Part shown: one piece after another, positions 17,456-26,140 of the stretch
Layout of the letters: each line of letters starts with the position of its first letter
Position numbering within the stretch: position 1 is the first letter of the stretch
Source: Treponema sp.
GTDB lineage: Bacteria > Spirochaetota > Spirochaetia > Treponematales > Treponemataceae
Assembly: GCA_016281495.1 (NCBI GenBank)
Contig: JAEEIU010000022.1
Coordinates: 1 to 64,000, forward strand
Direction of reading: 5' to 3'
DNA length: 64,000 nucleotides
Made by a program: the position numbers and the translations under genes
Notes under the pieces: model-generated
The model's database searches: none
Seen by the model: the letters and a program-made list of their open reading frames with translations, nothing else
What the model was told of the DNA's origin: nothing

Positions 17456-20400
17456 CCTTACCTTTGGCAGACTTTTTATCCTCTTTTACCTCTTGAGTTT
17501 CCTTTTCCGCCTTGATTTCTTTGACGGCTGTTTTTTTCCGTGCAGATGTCTTCGGGTTCGGGTTAAGGGCAGTAAGGAATTTCTCTACCTGATACTCTGA
17601 GCTTTCTTTTGCGGCAATAAGTGTCCTGTAAAGCCTGTAAATCTGTTCACGCAGAATTCTTGGGCTGAACATTGTAATCGCAGCAAGGCAGAACCACATG
17701 GCGCTTTCCATTTTCTCCTTATTGAACCATTTGATTCCGTTGAATTCGTTTGTTCCAACAAGAAGGTCGGAGTATGGTCCGTCCACCAGAAGCTTTGCTG
17801 ACTCGTAGGTCGACTTTGCAAAACTTGAGGCACCGAAGTTAAAGTCACGAACGCGCATCATAAAGAAGAGGCTTCGGAACGTCTCTTTCATTCCTGGGGC
17901 CTTGATGTCGGCTTTTCCCAGAAGCTCAGTAAGTTTCCTGTCGTAAGACCATGTAAGGCAGTTTTTGCGGCCTGCACTTGAAACAATGGCAAATGCACTA
18001 AGGATTTCCGGGGCACAGTCGTAATTCATCAGGCCACTGTAGAGTACGTTTTCCTGTGTGGTCTTGAACGCGGTGTCCGAGATTTTATTGCGGGTAACGC
18101 TTGTTCCATCCTTTGTGCTTTTTACTCCCTGGGCATTGGTCATTGTCGTGGCAAGATATTCAATCTGACGGCAGAATGACTTGAAGCGGTCCTCGGGTGT
18201 GGATTCGGTTGCCTTTTTGCTTACGCGCATTTCTTTTTGAGTACCTGTCGCCTTGCTGTGTTTCTTTGTCTTCTTTTCGTTTTCCTCTGCAAGCCGTTGC
18301 TTTTCACGAATCTGTTCCGCTTCAAATGCAAACTCGCTTTCCTTTTCGTAATATGCAAGAGCGGCTTCCCTGGCAGAATCAAATACGGTCTTCAAATCAG
18401 GAAGTGTCTTCTTGTTTGCCTTGAGTACTGCAACAGGTGTAAACAGATTGTGCAGTGATTCCAGAAGTTCCGGAGTGGCGAATTTTGCAAGGGCTGCATA
18501 AAGATCCTTGTAGCGGTATTCTTCCCATGCAACCTCAAGGTCGGGTACACCAGAGCCTGCCAGAAGCTCACACAGCTTTGCGTATTTTCCTTCGACCGTG
18601 TCTGTAACCTGCTGAACGTCAAGATAGACCTGGTATTCAAATCCGTTAAGGGCAACAAACATTCCCTGGTTGATGATGTCGTCGCTTTTACGCACAAACC
18701 ATAGTCCGCTCTTGTGCTCACGGAAAATCATGAAGTGGTCGTTTCCGGAAGTAAGCCCGATACCTTCTGCAAGAGAGCGCGTGTACATCTGAATGTCATT
18801 TTCTCCGCTGCCAGTCTTTACCGCATATTCGCATGACTGCTTTATCCAGCCGGCAGCCCTTTCGTACTTGTTGTTGTAGAACACGATTGTCCTTTCCGCA
18901 CCGGCTCCGTTTGAATAGGCAAAGATGTTTTCGTTTACCTGACCGTTGTTCCACACGTCGTAGAAGAGGAAGTTTTCCACGCCAGAGAAAAGATAGCGCT
19001 TGTGCAGGAGCGGGAAGATGTCGTGCCAGTGTCTGTCCACAAGTCCCTGATCCGGTTTTTCATCGCGGTAGGCCCTTGTGTATTCCATTCCGTATTTTTC
19101 CTCAAAGCCTTCGATCTGACCGTGGCCGAACATCGGGAGTCCAGGCATCGTAATCATCAGGGTACAGACGCCAAAGTATTTGTCTCCCTTTCCGAACTGT
19201 GCAACGGCTGTTTCCTCGTCAGGGTTGTTCATGAAGTTGACGAATCTTTTCAGAACCTGGGGATCAAACTTGATTGTATTCTTTACAGTGTCGCGGTATT
19301 TCTGGTTTTCCTCTTTCTTGAGCATGTTCATGAATGCGGAGTTGTATACACGGTGCATTCCCAGCGTACGTGTAAAGTATCCTTCCATCATCCAGAATGC
19401 TTCGGCAAGCAAAAGAGTGTCAGGCATTTCCTGGGCACAGCGGTCAACAACCTCCCTCCAGAATTCATTGGGGAGTGCGGCCTCAAACTGTTCCGTGGTA
19501 AGTGCATGCTGGCTTCTTGTTGCAATGTCTCCACCATGTCCCGGCTCCGGATACCAAAGGCGTCGTATGTGTTTTTTTGCAAGAACCATTGCGGCATCAA
19601 AGCGTATGATGGGGAAGTTGGCGGCTACCTTCATAATCTGCTGGATTACGGCTTCCCTTGCGGCGGGATTCAAAAAGTCAATCTGGGCCGTATCGTTCCA
19701 TGGCATGCCTGTTCCGTCGTTTCCGTGGTAGATGTATGTAACGTCTCCCGTCTGGTTGTCCACACGCTTAAAGCATACCGCACAGTCGCTCTTGGAGTAG
19801 TAGTGGTCTTCAAGATAAAGCGAGACCCTTCCGTCCTGACTCAGGTTTTCTCCGTTGAACGAATACTGGGGGAAGGGGCAGTCCTTGGTGGTGATGAAGA
19901 GGTCGGGGTGTTCAATGACCCATTTTCCGTCCATGCCCGTGTGGTTTGGAACCATGTCAGATGCAAGCCTGATTCCACGTGCCCAGCAACGCCTGCGCAA
20001 ATTGTCCAGGGCCTCCCATCCGCCAAGATTTCCTGCAATCTCATAATCCAAAAGTGAATATGCAGAAGCGGCCGCCTCCGGGTTTCCGTTAATCTGCTTG
20101 ATTCTTTTTGAAGCATAACTGCGTTCCCACAGACCGATGAGCCACAGCCCCGTAAAGCCTTCGTCACGCAGACGGTTGAGTTCTTCATCCGGAATCTGAT
20201 CCAGACGCGTAATGTCACGGCCATACTGCTTGCTCAACTGGAAGAGCCACACCAGTACAGTCTTTGCCATCAAGACAACCTTTGGCATCCATTCCTGATC
20301 CGGACTGAATCGTTCATATTCCTGCATCAGGTTTTCGTATGAATATGCGTCCATGGAAACTTCACCGCCGTTAATCGGAGACCACGATGCCTTTTCTTCC

Positions 20401-21170
20401 TCGGTGATTGTGTCGATTCCTTCCAGCAAACGCTTGAGCCATTCTCCCAGAAGGTCTGCCCAGTAAGTGCGGATGTAGTCAAGCTGTCCCTTGAGTGATG
20501 TCGGGGATGCAATGACAGGTTCCTTTAGCATGTCGATGAGGTTGTTGTCCTTTGGCCCAAAAACCGGCTGGGTCATGAAGAATGCCTTTATCTGGTTCCA
20601 CGTTTTGATGTATGTCGGATTTGTATTCAGCTTGGTGTCGTCAAATAAAATCTGAAACGGATGGAACGCAGGATTTTCGTTTGCAAGGTGAAGCATGACA
20701 AGTTCTTCCAGAACCTGTTCCCTGTTGCTCCTCTGTTTTCCTGTTCCCGGATCAATTGCCGACTGAATCAGGTAATCGCTTGCAGTGAGTTTTTTCTGAT
20801 AAACTGCGACCGGTGGAAATTCTTCCATAAATTGCATGAGGAGCGAATCAATCTTGTCCTTTCCAAAATATGTGTCCAAATCGGAAAGAAGATTGGTGAA
20901 CGCAAGCGGTGCCTTGTCGCGACGGAAAAGCATGCACACATAATGGAATATCTCATCGATAAGTCCCATTGCGTTGAGGGAGCCTGCTGAGACCTGTTTT
21001 TCATCCTGACCGCGATCCTTGAACACTTGATTCAGTTTTACCTGGAATGTCCTTACGGCCTTTAAATCTGCAAAAATTACGTTGCCGCTTGAACTGTACA
21101 AAGTCTGATCAAACTGACACAAATCCCTGATTGTCCGACTGATGTGAAATTCATTGTAAGAAAATTTCAT
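17412..21170 (-). CDS. very large GH13 alpha-amylase-superfamily protein
   Basis: The 1252-residue protein carries a GH13 barrel in the middle. The DMVPNHTGMDGKW region-I motif lies near residue 420, and IIRFDAAMV with the nucleophile Asp near residue 522. LLAEAFWMM with the acid Glu lies near residue 588. NNPDEETA, the region-IV aspartate, lies near residue 650, with Pro where most members have His. About 320 residues precede the barrel and about 500 follow it, ending in a Lys/Ser-rich tail. No signal peptide is seen, so it probably acts on cytoplasmic alpha-glucan. It starts 11 bp after malQ. Its 3' end overlaps thrC by 44 bp. Exact substrate is unknown. Confidence 0.85.
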   Translation of the reverse strand: MKFSYNEFHISRTIRDLCQFDQTLYSSSGNVIFADLKAVRTFQVKLNQVFKDRGQDEKQVSAGSLNAMGLIDEIFHYVCMLFRRDKAPLAFTNLLSDLDTYFGKDKIDSLLMQFMEEFPPVAVYQKKLTASDYLIQSAIDPGTGKQRSNREQVLEELVMLHLANENPAFHPFQILFDDTKLNTNPTYIKTWNQIKAFFMTQPVFGPKDNNLIDMLKEPVIASPTSLKGQLDYIRTYWADLLGEWLKRLLEGIDTITEEEKASWSPINGGEVSMDAYSYENLMQEYERFSPDQEWMPKVVLMAKTVLVWLFQLSKQYGRDITRLDQIPDEELNRLRDEGFTGLWLIGLWERSYASKRIKQINGNPEAAASAYSLLDYEIAGNLGGWEALDNLRRRCWARGIRLASDMVPNHTGMDGKWVIEHPDLFITTKDCPFPQYSFNGENLSQDGRVSLYLEDHYYSKSDCAVCFKRVDNQTGDVTYIYHGNDGTGMPWNDTAQIDFLNPAAREAVIQQIMKVAANFPIIRFDAAMVLAKKHIRRLWYPEPGHGGDIATRSQHALTTEQFEAALPNEFWREVVDRCAQEMPDTLLLAEAFWMMEGYFTRTLGMHRVYNSAFMNMLKKEENQKYRDTVKNTIKFDPQVLKRFVNFMNNPDEETAVAQFGKGDKYFGVCTLMITMPGLPMFGHGQIEGFEEKYGMEYTRAYRDEKPDQGLVDRHWHDIFPLLHKRYLFSGVENFLFYDVWNNGQVNENIFAYSNGAGAERTIVFYNNKYERAAGWIKQSCEYAVKTGSGENDIQMYTRSLAEGIGLTSGNDHFMIFREHKSGLWFVRKSDDIINQGMFVALNGFEYQVYLDVQQVTDTVEGKYAKLCELLAGSGVPDLEVAWEEYRYKDLYAALAKFATPELLESLHNLFTPVAVLKANKKTLPDLKTVFDSAREAALAYYEKESEFAFEAEQIREKQRLAEENEKKTKKHSKATGTQKEMRVSKKATESTPEDRFKSFCRQIEYLATTMTNAQGVKSTKDGTSVTRNKISDTAFKTTQENVLYSGLMNYDCAPEILSAFAIVSSAGRKNCLTWSYDRKLTELLGKADIKAPGMKETFRSLFFMMRVRDFNFGASSFAKSTYESAKLLVDGPYSDLLVGTNEFNGIKWFNKEKMESAMWFCLAAITMFSPRILREQIYRLYRTLIAAKESSEYQVEKFLTALNPNPKTSARKKTAVKEIKAEKETQEVKEDKKSAKGKVKKSASGSKSSKQK

Positions 21171-21181
21171 CTCTTCCTCCG

Positions 21182-23254
21182 CTAATTGACCGCAGCATGA
21201 ATGACTGCAATCTCCTTTATTTTATTTATGAGTTCTTCGTTTTGAATCAAATCTTCAACTTTAACCGGCATCCTGTACGTCCAGTTCCAGTCGTTAACGG
21301 TACCGGGAATGTTTATCCTTTCCTGAGAAGCATCTTCTGCATAATACTTCTGGTCAAGGTAAAGGTAATCCTGAATAGGGTTCACATACCATGCGCTCTT
21401 TGCCCTGGAACCTGACTTTAAGATATAGCCGCAAAGCTCGGGAGTAAACGGTGCTTCTTCGCTTATCTCTCCGCCTGCCATCTTTATGAATTCCCGCACG
21501 GAATCCTTTTCGTCCTGCCACCATTGCCGTATTGTTGAGCTGTCATGCACTGACACCGTTGCAACAGATAGTTCCGGATAACTTGAAAAATCCTCATAAG
21601 GCCACGGCTGATTCTGCCAGTCACGAGTCCACCTGATTACCCTGAGGCTTGCAATGTCCAATGCCTGCAAAACTTCCGTCATGATGGGAAGGTGAATGCC
21701 AAGGTCTTCGGCACAGGGCTGCATTTCAGAAGATGAAACGATTGGTCCAAGAACACCATGCGCATGATTCTTCCACAGCTCGTTTTCCTTTAGCTCAAGC
21801 TTTTCAAATACTTCAAGCAGCGAATCCTTTTCTTGGTCACTAAGGCTCTTCCATGCAGTTGAATCCGAATAGGACCACACCGGGATGAATGTGTTTTTCT
21901 TGATTTCGATTAATGTCCGGTCCAGCCATTTTTTTGCAAGCGCATCCTGAATTTTCTTGTTCAGCTCAAAGTCATCGCTAAATGCAGTTGAATAAATCTG
22001 ACTGTCAAATTGAATTTCCTTCCTGAACGTCCAGAGTTCTTCATCACCGATTCTGTCACACACCTTGCCAAGAAGTTCCCTTGCGTAATCCCATGAGCCC
22101 GTGATGTCGCCGATTACCTGGGTGGGTATGTGCGTCCATGAAAGCCATTTAATCCTTGCGTCGTCAAATCCCGCTTCCTCAAGAATCTTTTTCTTTATCG
22201 TGCAGCATGGATGGGCATAACCAAGGTAGGCTGTCGTTTCGTTTTTGTTCACCGCCCAAATCCTGAAGAACCCGAGAACATGGTCCAGCCTGTAGGCATC
22301 GTAAAATTTTGATGCAACGGAAATGCGTTCCTTCCACCATGTGAATGAATCTGATGAAATGCGGTCCCAGTCGTAAATCGGAAGCCCCCACCTTTGTCCT
22401 GTGGGATTGTCACCGTCGGGAGGAGAGCCTGCAACAAATTCACTGTTGAAGAATTCAGGCCACGCCCAGCAGTCCACGCTGTCCTCGTTCATCAAAATGG
22501 GAATGTCGCCTTTGAGGATTATGCCTTTTTCCTTGACGTAGTTTGCGGCATCCAGAAACTGTTTTGAGGCAATCATCTGGCACCACACATAAAAATTGTG
22601 GCTTGAACGCAAAGCGCGGTTGTTCCACCTGAGCTCAATCTGATGGCGGTTCATCCTGGCCTTGTCTTGGTCCCATTCCTTCCAGTGGGCCTGGGAGTAA
22701 ACGTCCTTTAGGTTCTTGAACACGGCATAGGGAATGACCCAATGATTCTTTGCAACAAATTCTTCAACCTCAACATTAAACTCATGTGAGATTGCGGCAG
22801 GAGAATCAGACGTGACAACCCTTACTGTTGGTGTTGAACCTGACCTTGCACCATGTTTTGAGGCCATTTTCTTTTCAAGATGATCGTACAAAAGATGAAG
22901 GAGCCTTATTTTTTCTGCACACACATGCTCATAGTCAAATCGCGGACTGTATTTTGCCTTTTTTACATAAGCCTTGTACGCCGCAGAAAAGGTCCTGTTG
23001 TTCTGCATTGCATCGTCAAAACCTGTAATCGCATTTATCCTGATGTATACTGGATGAAGCGCACACGACGAAAGGGCGGAATATGGAGAAGACTGGGATG
23101 CTGTGTCATTTACCGGTAAAAGCTGCAGGACAGAAAGATTGCTTTTTGCACAAAAATCCGCAAAATCCCTGAGCGCATAAAAATCACCTATGTCCGGGCA
23201 GTCCTTGGTATACAAAGCCGCCAGCGGAACCACAACACCAGTTTTCCTTTCCAT
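21182..23254 (-). CDS. malQ: 4-alpha-glucanotransferase (amylomaltase, GH77)
   Basis: MalQ transfers alpha-1,4-glucan segments between maltodextrins and releases glucose. The 690-residue protein shows the GH77 signatures FDAYRLDHVLGFFRIW with nucleophile Asp near residue 318 and MQPCAEDLGIH with the acid Glu near residue 516. SVHDSSTIRQWW carries the third acid near residue 568. The N-terminal GVVVPLAALYTKDCPDIGDF is typical of the family. AGGGAA lies before the ATG. It heads a two-gene transcript with the GH13 gene, which fits intracellular glycogen or maltodextrin handling. A 170-bp fold-back element lies directly upstream. Confidence 0.93.
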   Translation of the reverse strand: MERKTGVVVPLAALYTKDCPDIGDFYALRDFADFCAKSNLSVLQLLPVNDTASQSSPYSALSSCALHPVYIRINAITGFDDAMQNNRTFSAAYKAYVKKAKYSPRFDYEHVCAEKIRLLHLLYDHLEKKMASKHGARSGSTPTVRVVTSDSPAAISHEFNVEVEEFVAKNHWVIPYAVFKNLKDVYSQAHWKEWDQDKARMNRHQIELRWNNRALRSSHNFYVWCQMIASKQFLDAANYVKEKGIILKGDIPILMNEDSVDCWAWPEFFNSEFVAGSPPDGDNPTGQRWGLPIYDWDRISSDSFTWWKERISVASKFYDAYRLDHVLGFFRIWAVNKNETTAYLGYAHPCCTIKKKILEEAGFDDARIKWLSWTHIPTQVIGDITGSWDYARELLGKVCDRIGDEELWTFRKEIQFDSQIYSTAFSDDFELNKKIQDALAKKWLDRTLIEIKKNTFIPVWSYSDSTAWKSLSDQEKDSLLEVFEKLELKENELWKNHAHGVLGPIVSSSEMQPCAEDLGIHLPIMTEVLQALDIASLRVIRWTRDWQNQPWPYEDFSSYPELSVATVSVHDSSTIRQWWQDEKDSVREFIKMAGGEISEEAPFTPELCGYILKSGSRAKSAWYVNPIQDYLYLDQKYYAEDASQERINIPGTVNDWNWTYRMPVKVEDLIQNEELINKIKEIAVIHAAVN

Positions 23255-23266
23255 ACAATTCCCTGA

Positions 23267-23448
23267 ATAATTATCAGATTAGCTGCCGAGTTTTAATAAA
23301 ATACCCTAAAAACTGGCTCCCAGCGAGATCTGCCCCGAAAAAAGGCTTCCGCGCTTCGCTTGTGCAGATTTTTTTCGGTTCAGCCTCTCGCTTCCGCCAG
23401 TTTTTCCTATTCCATCACAATTCGACAGCTAATCTACTGATTATTATA
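23267..23448. repeat. nested fold-back element F2 upstream of malQ
   Basis: Four nested inverted pairs are seen. They are AGATTAGCTG 23276-23285 with 23426-23435, AAAAACTGGC 23308-23317 with 23396-23405, GCGAGA 23323-23328 with 23386-23391, and CCGAAAAAA 23335-23343 with 23370-23378. The outer pair extends imperfectly into ATAATTATC on the left and GATTATTAT on the right. It lies within 15-200 bp of the malQ start codon and would be in its leader or promoter. The remainder of the 23255-23591 gap holds a weak 30-codon frame and an AT-rich repeat. Confidence 0.65.
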
Positions 23449-23477
23449 TCATATAATAAGGAAAAGGAAAGAAAAAA

Positions 23478-23570
23478 ATGGAAGAATTTTATTTTTCAGA
23501 ATATTTTAAGGATTACAGGAACTTCCCGATGGGATGCCTATATTCCCACAAAATCGCCAGGTTGTGTTAA
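23478..23570 (+). CDS. possible 30-residue small ORF
   Basis: An ATG preceded by AGGAAAG opens a 30-codon frame (starting MEEFYFSEYFKDYRNF) that ends just before an AT-rich repeat. It has no recognisable motif and could be a remnant or chance frame. Confidence 0.2.
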   Translation: MEEFYFSEYFKDYRNFPMGCLYSHKIARLC

Positions 23571-23612
23571 TTCATAATTCATAATTCTTAATTATGCATT
23601 ATGCATTCTTAA
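23566..23612. repeat. AT-rich interspersed repeat
   Basis: A run of short variants of AATTCATAATTCTTAATT and ATGCATTATGCATTCTTAATT. Similar runs occur at 25058-25082, 25516-25592, 39440-39600, 41950-41990 and 61215-61258. Confidence 0.6.
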
Positions 23613-24635
23613 TTGATCAGCGATTTCCTGCACTTTTTCCAGCGGGAGTCCAATGCAGCGTGAGACTTTTTCTACAGAATCACCTTCCCGCAAGAAATTC
23701 TCAGCGGATTCAATGGCTTTCTGGGAGGAACCTAGCTGAATACCCTGTTGTATTCCTTGTTGTCGACCTTTCTCCTCGCCTCTGGAATATGCGGACTTTT
23801 CCCGGGAGATGCAGTCGTGGACAAAGCGCTCGTAGCCGTACTGGTTCTCCCATTCCTGCTGGTCGCGGCTCATCGTGTTTAGAAGTGTCTGTGCCATCTT
23901 CATCTCCTCCTGTCGCAAGCTGTCGCTTGCTCTTAGAGTTTTTACTTGCTCGCGAAGGCTCGTATTTTTTGCAGACAAAAAACCGTAAAAACTCTCATCA
24001 AAAAGCATAGCCCAGAATTCAATTTCTGACAAGTCTCCCGGCCGCTTTTTCAATATGTCCCTAATTTTCGGCAGCTCAATGTAGTGTATCTGGACTATGT
24101 CGCTCAATACCCCTCCGTCATCCTTTTCCCTGTAGATGTAAGTGTGGTGAAGTCTTGTGTCATTCACAATCTTAAAGTCAAGGAACTGAATCTGATAGAT
24201 GGCAGGAAGCCGGTCATACTGGTCTCCGCTGGAAAGTGAATTGTGGGTAAGTGCCGCCGCATAATAGACAGACCTCTTTACCTGGTCTTCCTGGTACATG
24301 CTGTTCTGCATCTCAACCTCTACCTCACTACCGTCATCAAGCCTGCAGTGTATGTCAAGACGCGGGAATTTGCCGTCCAGCCGTGTAGGTAGAATCTCGG
24401 GATTAAGGACAGTCGTGTCCATGACGTTTTTTCCTATGACCGCCGAAAGCATCTTTTTCCTGCAGTAAGCCGATTCAATGCATTCCTTGGAGAAGAAGGA
24501 CTTGAATACGATGTCGTTTTTGAGGTTAAGGAGCTTTTTCTGTGCGACTGCCTCTGAAGCCTTTTGTCTGACCTCATCATCGATTATGATCTGATAATGA
24601 AGCCTTTCTGTTGGAGTTATGGAACTGTCATTCAT
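23592..24635 (-). CDS. Rpn/PD-(D/E)XK nuclease-family protein with an in-frame palindromic insert
   Basis: The 347-residue protein belongs to the Rpn (PD-(D/E)XK nuclease, formerly transposase) family. LKNDIVFKSFFSKE lies near the N-terminus. FPRLDIHCRLDDGSEVEVEMQN near residue 95 holds the D...ExExQ nuclease residues. RSVYYAAALT follows, and the C-terminus ends in the usual short coiled region with REGDSVEKVSRCIGLPLEKVQEI. E. coli Rpn proteins are DNA endonucleases that promote RecA-independent recombination. The start at 24635 has GAGAGG upstream. Residues about 214-240 (LREQVKTLRASDSLR) are encoded by a palindromic repeat that also occurs outside genes. It stands alone among repeats. Confidence 0.85.
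   Translation of the reverse strand: MNDSSITPTERLHYQIIIDDEVRQKASEAVAQKKLLNLKNDIVFKSFFSKECIESAYCRKKMLSAVIGKNVMDTTVLNPEILPTRLDGKFPRLDIHCRLDDGSEVEVEMQNSMYQEDQVKRSVYYAAALTHNSLSSGDQYDRLPAIYQIQFLDFKIVNDTRLHHTYIYREKDDGGVLSDIVQIHYIELPKIRDILKKRPGDLSEIEFWAMLFDESFYGFLSAKNTSLREQVKTLRASDSLRQEEMKMAQTLLNTMSRDQQEWENQYGYERFVHDCISREKSAYSRGEEKGRQQGIQQGIQLGSSQKAIESAENFLREGDSVEKVSRCIGLPLEKVQEIADQLRMHNA
23915..23994. repeat. palindromic module A (copy 1), inside the Rpn coding region
   Basis: A hairpin GCAAGC-TGTC-GCTTGC (23915-23930) is followed by the inverted pair GAGTTTTTAC 23936-23945 and GTAAAAACTC 23985-23994. The pair encloses TTTTTTG-CAGA-CAAAAAA. The same organisation is seen at 24766-24823, 39917-39974 and 62397-62494, where the inner stems differ in sequence but still pair. 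Confidence 0.8.
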
Positions 24636-24730
24636 AATTACCTCTCTGTTATGTTTTCCCTCCCATATTCTAATTAGCAAGTAACCTGACGTTTTTAACA
24701 ATTTTTAGAGGAAATTTTTGAATTTTTTTT

Positions 24731-25004
24731 GTCACGCGGATTGACGCAAGATTGCGCTTGCTTAAGAGTTTTGCTTTGCTCGCAAAGGCTCACATTTTTC
24801 CTTTGGAAAAAACATCAAAACTCTGCAGTACATTCGAGTGTTATTCTTTAAAAGGATTTGTGTTTGTTTGGTTCTGGGGTTAGTGGAAGTTTGCTGGTGT
24901 AAGAGGATATCGTTTACTTATACCAGAAAGCAAGATGAGAACTCCAATCAGCAAGGCAACAAAAATTTTAAAGATTTTCCGTAGGAAAATCGAATCCGCG
25001 TGAC
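24731..25004. repeat. inverted-repeat element T1 (GTCACGCGGATT ends) containing module A
   Basis: The left end GTCACGCGGATT and right end AATCCGCGTGAC are inverted copies. Right-end hairpin read inward: GATTTTCC-TAC-GGAAAATC. The left half carries module A (GAGTTTTG 24766-24773 with CAAAACTC 24816-24823, enclosing CTTTG-CTCG-CAAAG and TTTTTCC-TTT-GGAAAAA). No open frame of note lies within. This accounts for most of the gene-free stretch 24636-25075. Confidence 0.75.
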
Positions 25005-25075
25005 AACACTTTTTTTTCAATCACCCGCCAGCAAGAGATAAAGCAAATCAGCATGACAAGCTCAATTCATAATTC

Positions 25076-25423
25076 TTAATTAACTTTCATTTCCAAGCTC
25101 ATGGCTTCAAAATCATCCCCGTTGATGCAGAAGCGGTCCATATCCACGTGGCCATTTGTAAAAGTGACACCTTCCGCCTCAAGCTTTTCCTGCTGGACCA
25201 GGGGGCCTCCGAATGCAAAACTTCCCGAGCAATATCCCTTTGCGTTTACGACACGGTGGCACGGGGTTATGGTGTTGTCTGGATTTTGATGCAGCACGTT
25301 TCCGACGTAACGGCGCAGGTTACAGTTCCCTGCAAGAGCCGCTATCTGAGAATATGTCGCAACTTTCCCGGATGGAATGAGCCGAACCGCCCTGTAGATT
25401 TTTTCCGCAAGATTTTCGTTCAT
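25076..25423 (-). CDS. MGMT-like alkyltransferase domain protein
   Basis: The 115-residue protein is the C-terminal DNA-binding and alkyl-acceptor domain of O6-alkylguanine-DNA alkyltransferase. It has a helical IPSGKVATYSQIAALAG start, NLRRYVGNVLH (the Arg-finger helix) and the active-site PCHRVV. The acceptor cysteine is present, unlike in the Atl proteins where it is replaced. The Ada-like N-terminal domain is missing. The start at 25423 is preferred over the frame extending to 25531, whose extra residues run into low-complexity sequence. It is surrounded by repeats. Confidence 0.85.
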   Translation of the reverse strand: MNENLAEKIYRAVRLIPSGKVATYSQIAALAGNCNLRRYVGNVLHQNPDNTITPCHRVVNAKGYCSGSFAFGGPLVQQEKLEAEGVTFTNGHVDMDRFCINGDDFEAMSLEMKVN

Positions 25424-25515
25424 GCTGATTTTTACCCGCTTGAATTGTGAATGTAGCTTCAGTATAGGGGCAGAGTGAGATTTGGTCAAGAAATGTTTTG
25501 TGGAGTGGCAAACTT

Positions 25516-25592
25516 TTAATTCATAATTCATAATGTATAATTCATAATTTGATAATTCACAATTAGTAATTCTTAATTCTTAATTAGACTCT
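25516..25592. repeat. AT-rich interspersed repeat
   Basis: Tandem-like variants of TAATTCATAATTC and TAATTCTTAATT between the MGMT-like gene and luxS. No promoter could be assigned with confidence within it. Confidence 0.6.
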
Positions 25593-25648
25593 CATCTTCC
25601 CCTCGACTATTTGATATAAAAAGGTTAGAATGGGGGACGAGGTGTAAT

Positions 25649-26131
25649 ATGGCAGAAAGTGCAGACAAAAAATACAATGTTGAAAGCTTCAATCTGGATC
25701 ATACAAAGGTCACTGCTCCGTTTGTCAGGGTGGCTTCTAAAAAGGTAGGAGAAAAGGGTGATGTCGTTACCAAATTTGACATTCGCTTTTGCCAGCCCAA
25801 CAAGGAATTCATGCCGACGGGTGCAATTCATACTCTGGAACATCTGGTTGCAGAATATATCCGCGACGAAATGCCGGGTGTAATTGACTTTAGTCCCATG
25901 GGATGCAGGACAGGCTTTTATTTTACCGTCTGGGGCGATTTGGACGAGGAACCTGTGGCAAAACATTTTGTAAACGTGCTTTCCAAGGTGGCCGTCTGGG
26001 ATAGGGAAATTCCTGCCGCTACCGAAGTTGAATGCGGAAATTACCGCGACCATGATCTGGAGACGGCAAAGGCCCTTGCCCAGAAATGGGTCGACGGGAT
26101 TACAAAATACGGCTGGAACTGCTACAAATAA
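25649..26131 (+). CDS. luxS: S-ribosylhomocysteine lyase
   Basis: LuxS splits S-ribosylhomocysteine to homocysteine and the precursor of autoinducer-2. The 160-residue enzyme has the metal site HTLEHLVAEY near residue 57 and the catalytic-cysteine segment SPMGCRTGFYF near residue 87. The later metal ligand cysteine is ATEVECGNY near residue 130. Length is normal. It is first in a tightly packed group of four genes, with nine bases to the DUF1538 start. No methylthioadenosine nucleosidase gene lies nearby. Confidence 0.95.
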   Translation: MAESADKKYNVESFNLDHTKVTAPFVRVASKKVGEKGDVVTKFDIRFCQPNKEFMPTGAIHTLEHLVAEYIRDEMPGVIDFSPMGCRTGFYFTVWGDLDEEPVAKHFVNVLSKVAVWDREIPAATEVECGNYRDHDLETAKALAQKWVDGITKYGWNCYK

Positions 26132-26140
26132 TCCTGCTGA

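Noticed and set aside
19002..20057. 351-codon frame opposite the GH13 gene
   Set aside because: Composition and position fit an antisense shadow; GH13 motifs are on the other strand.
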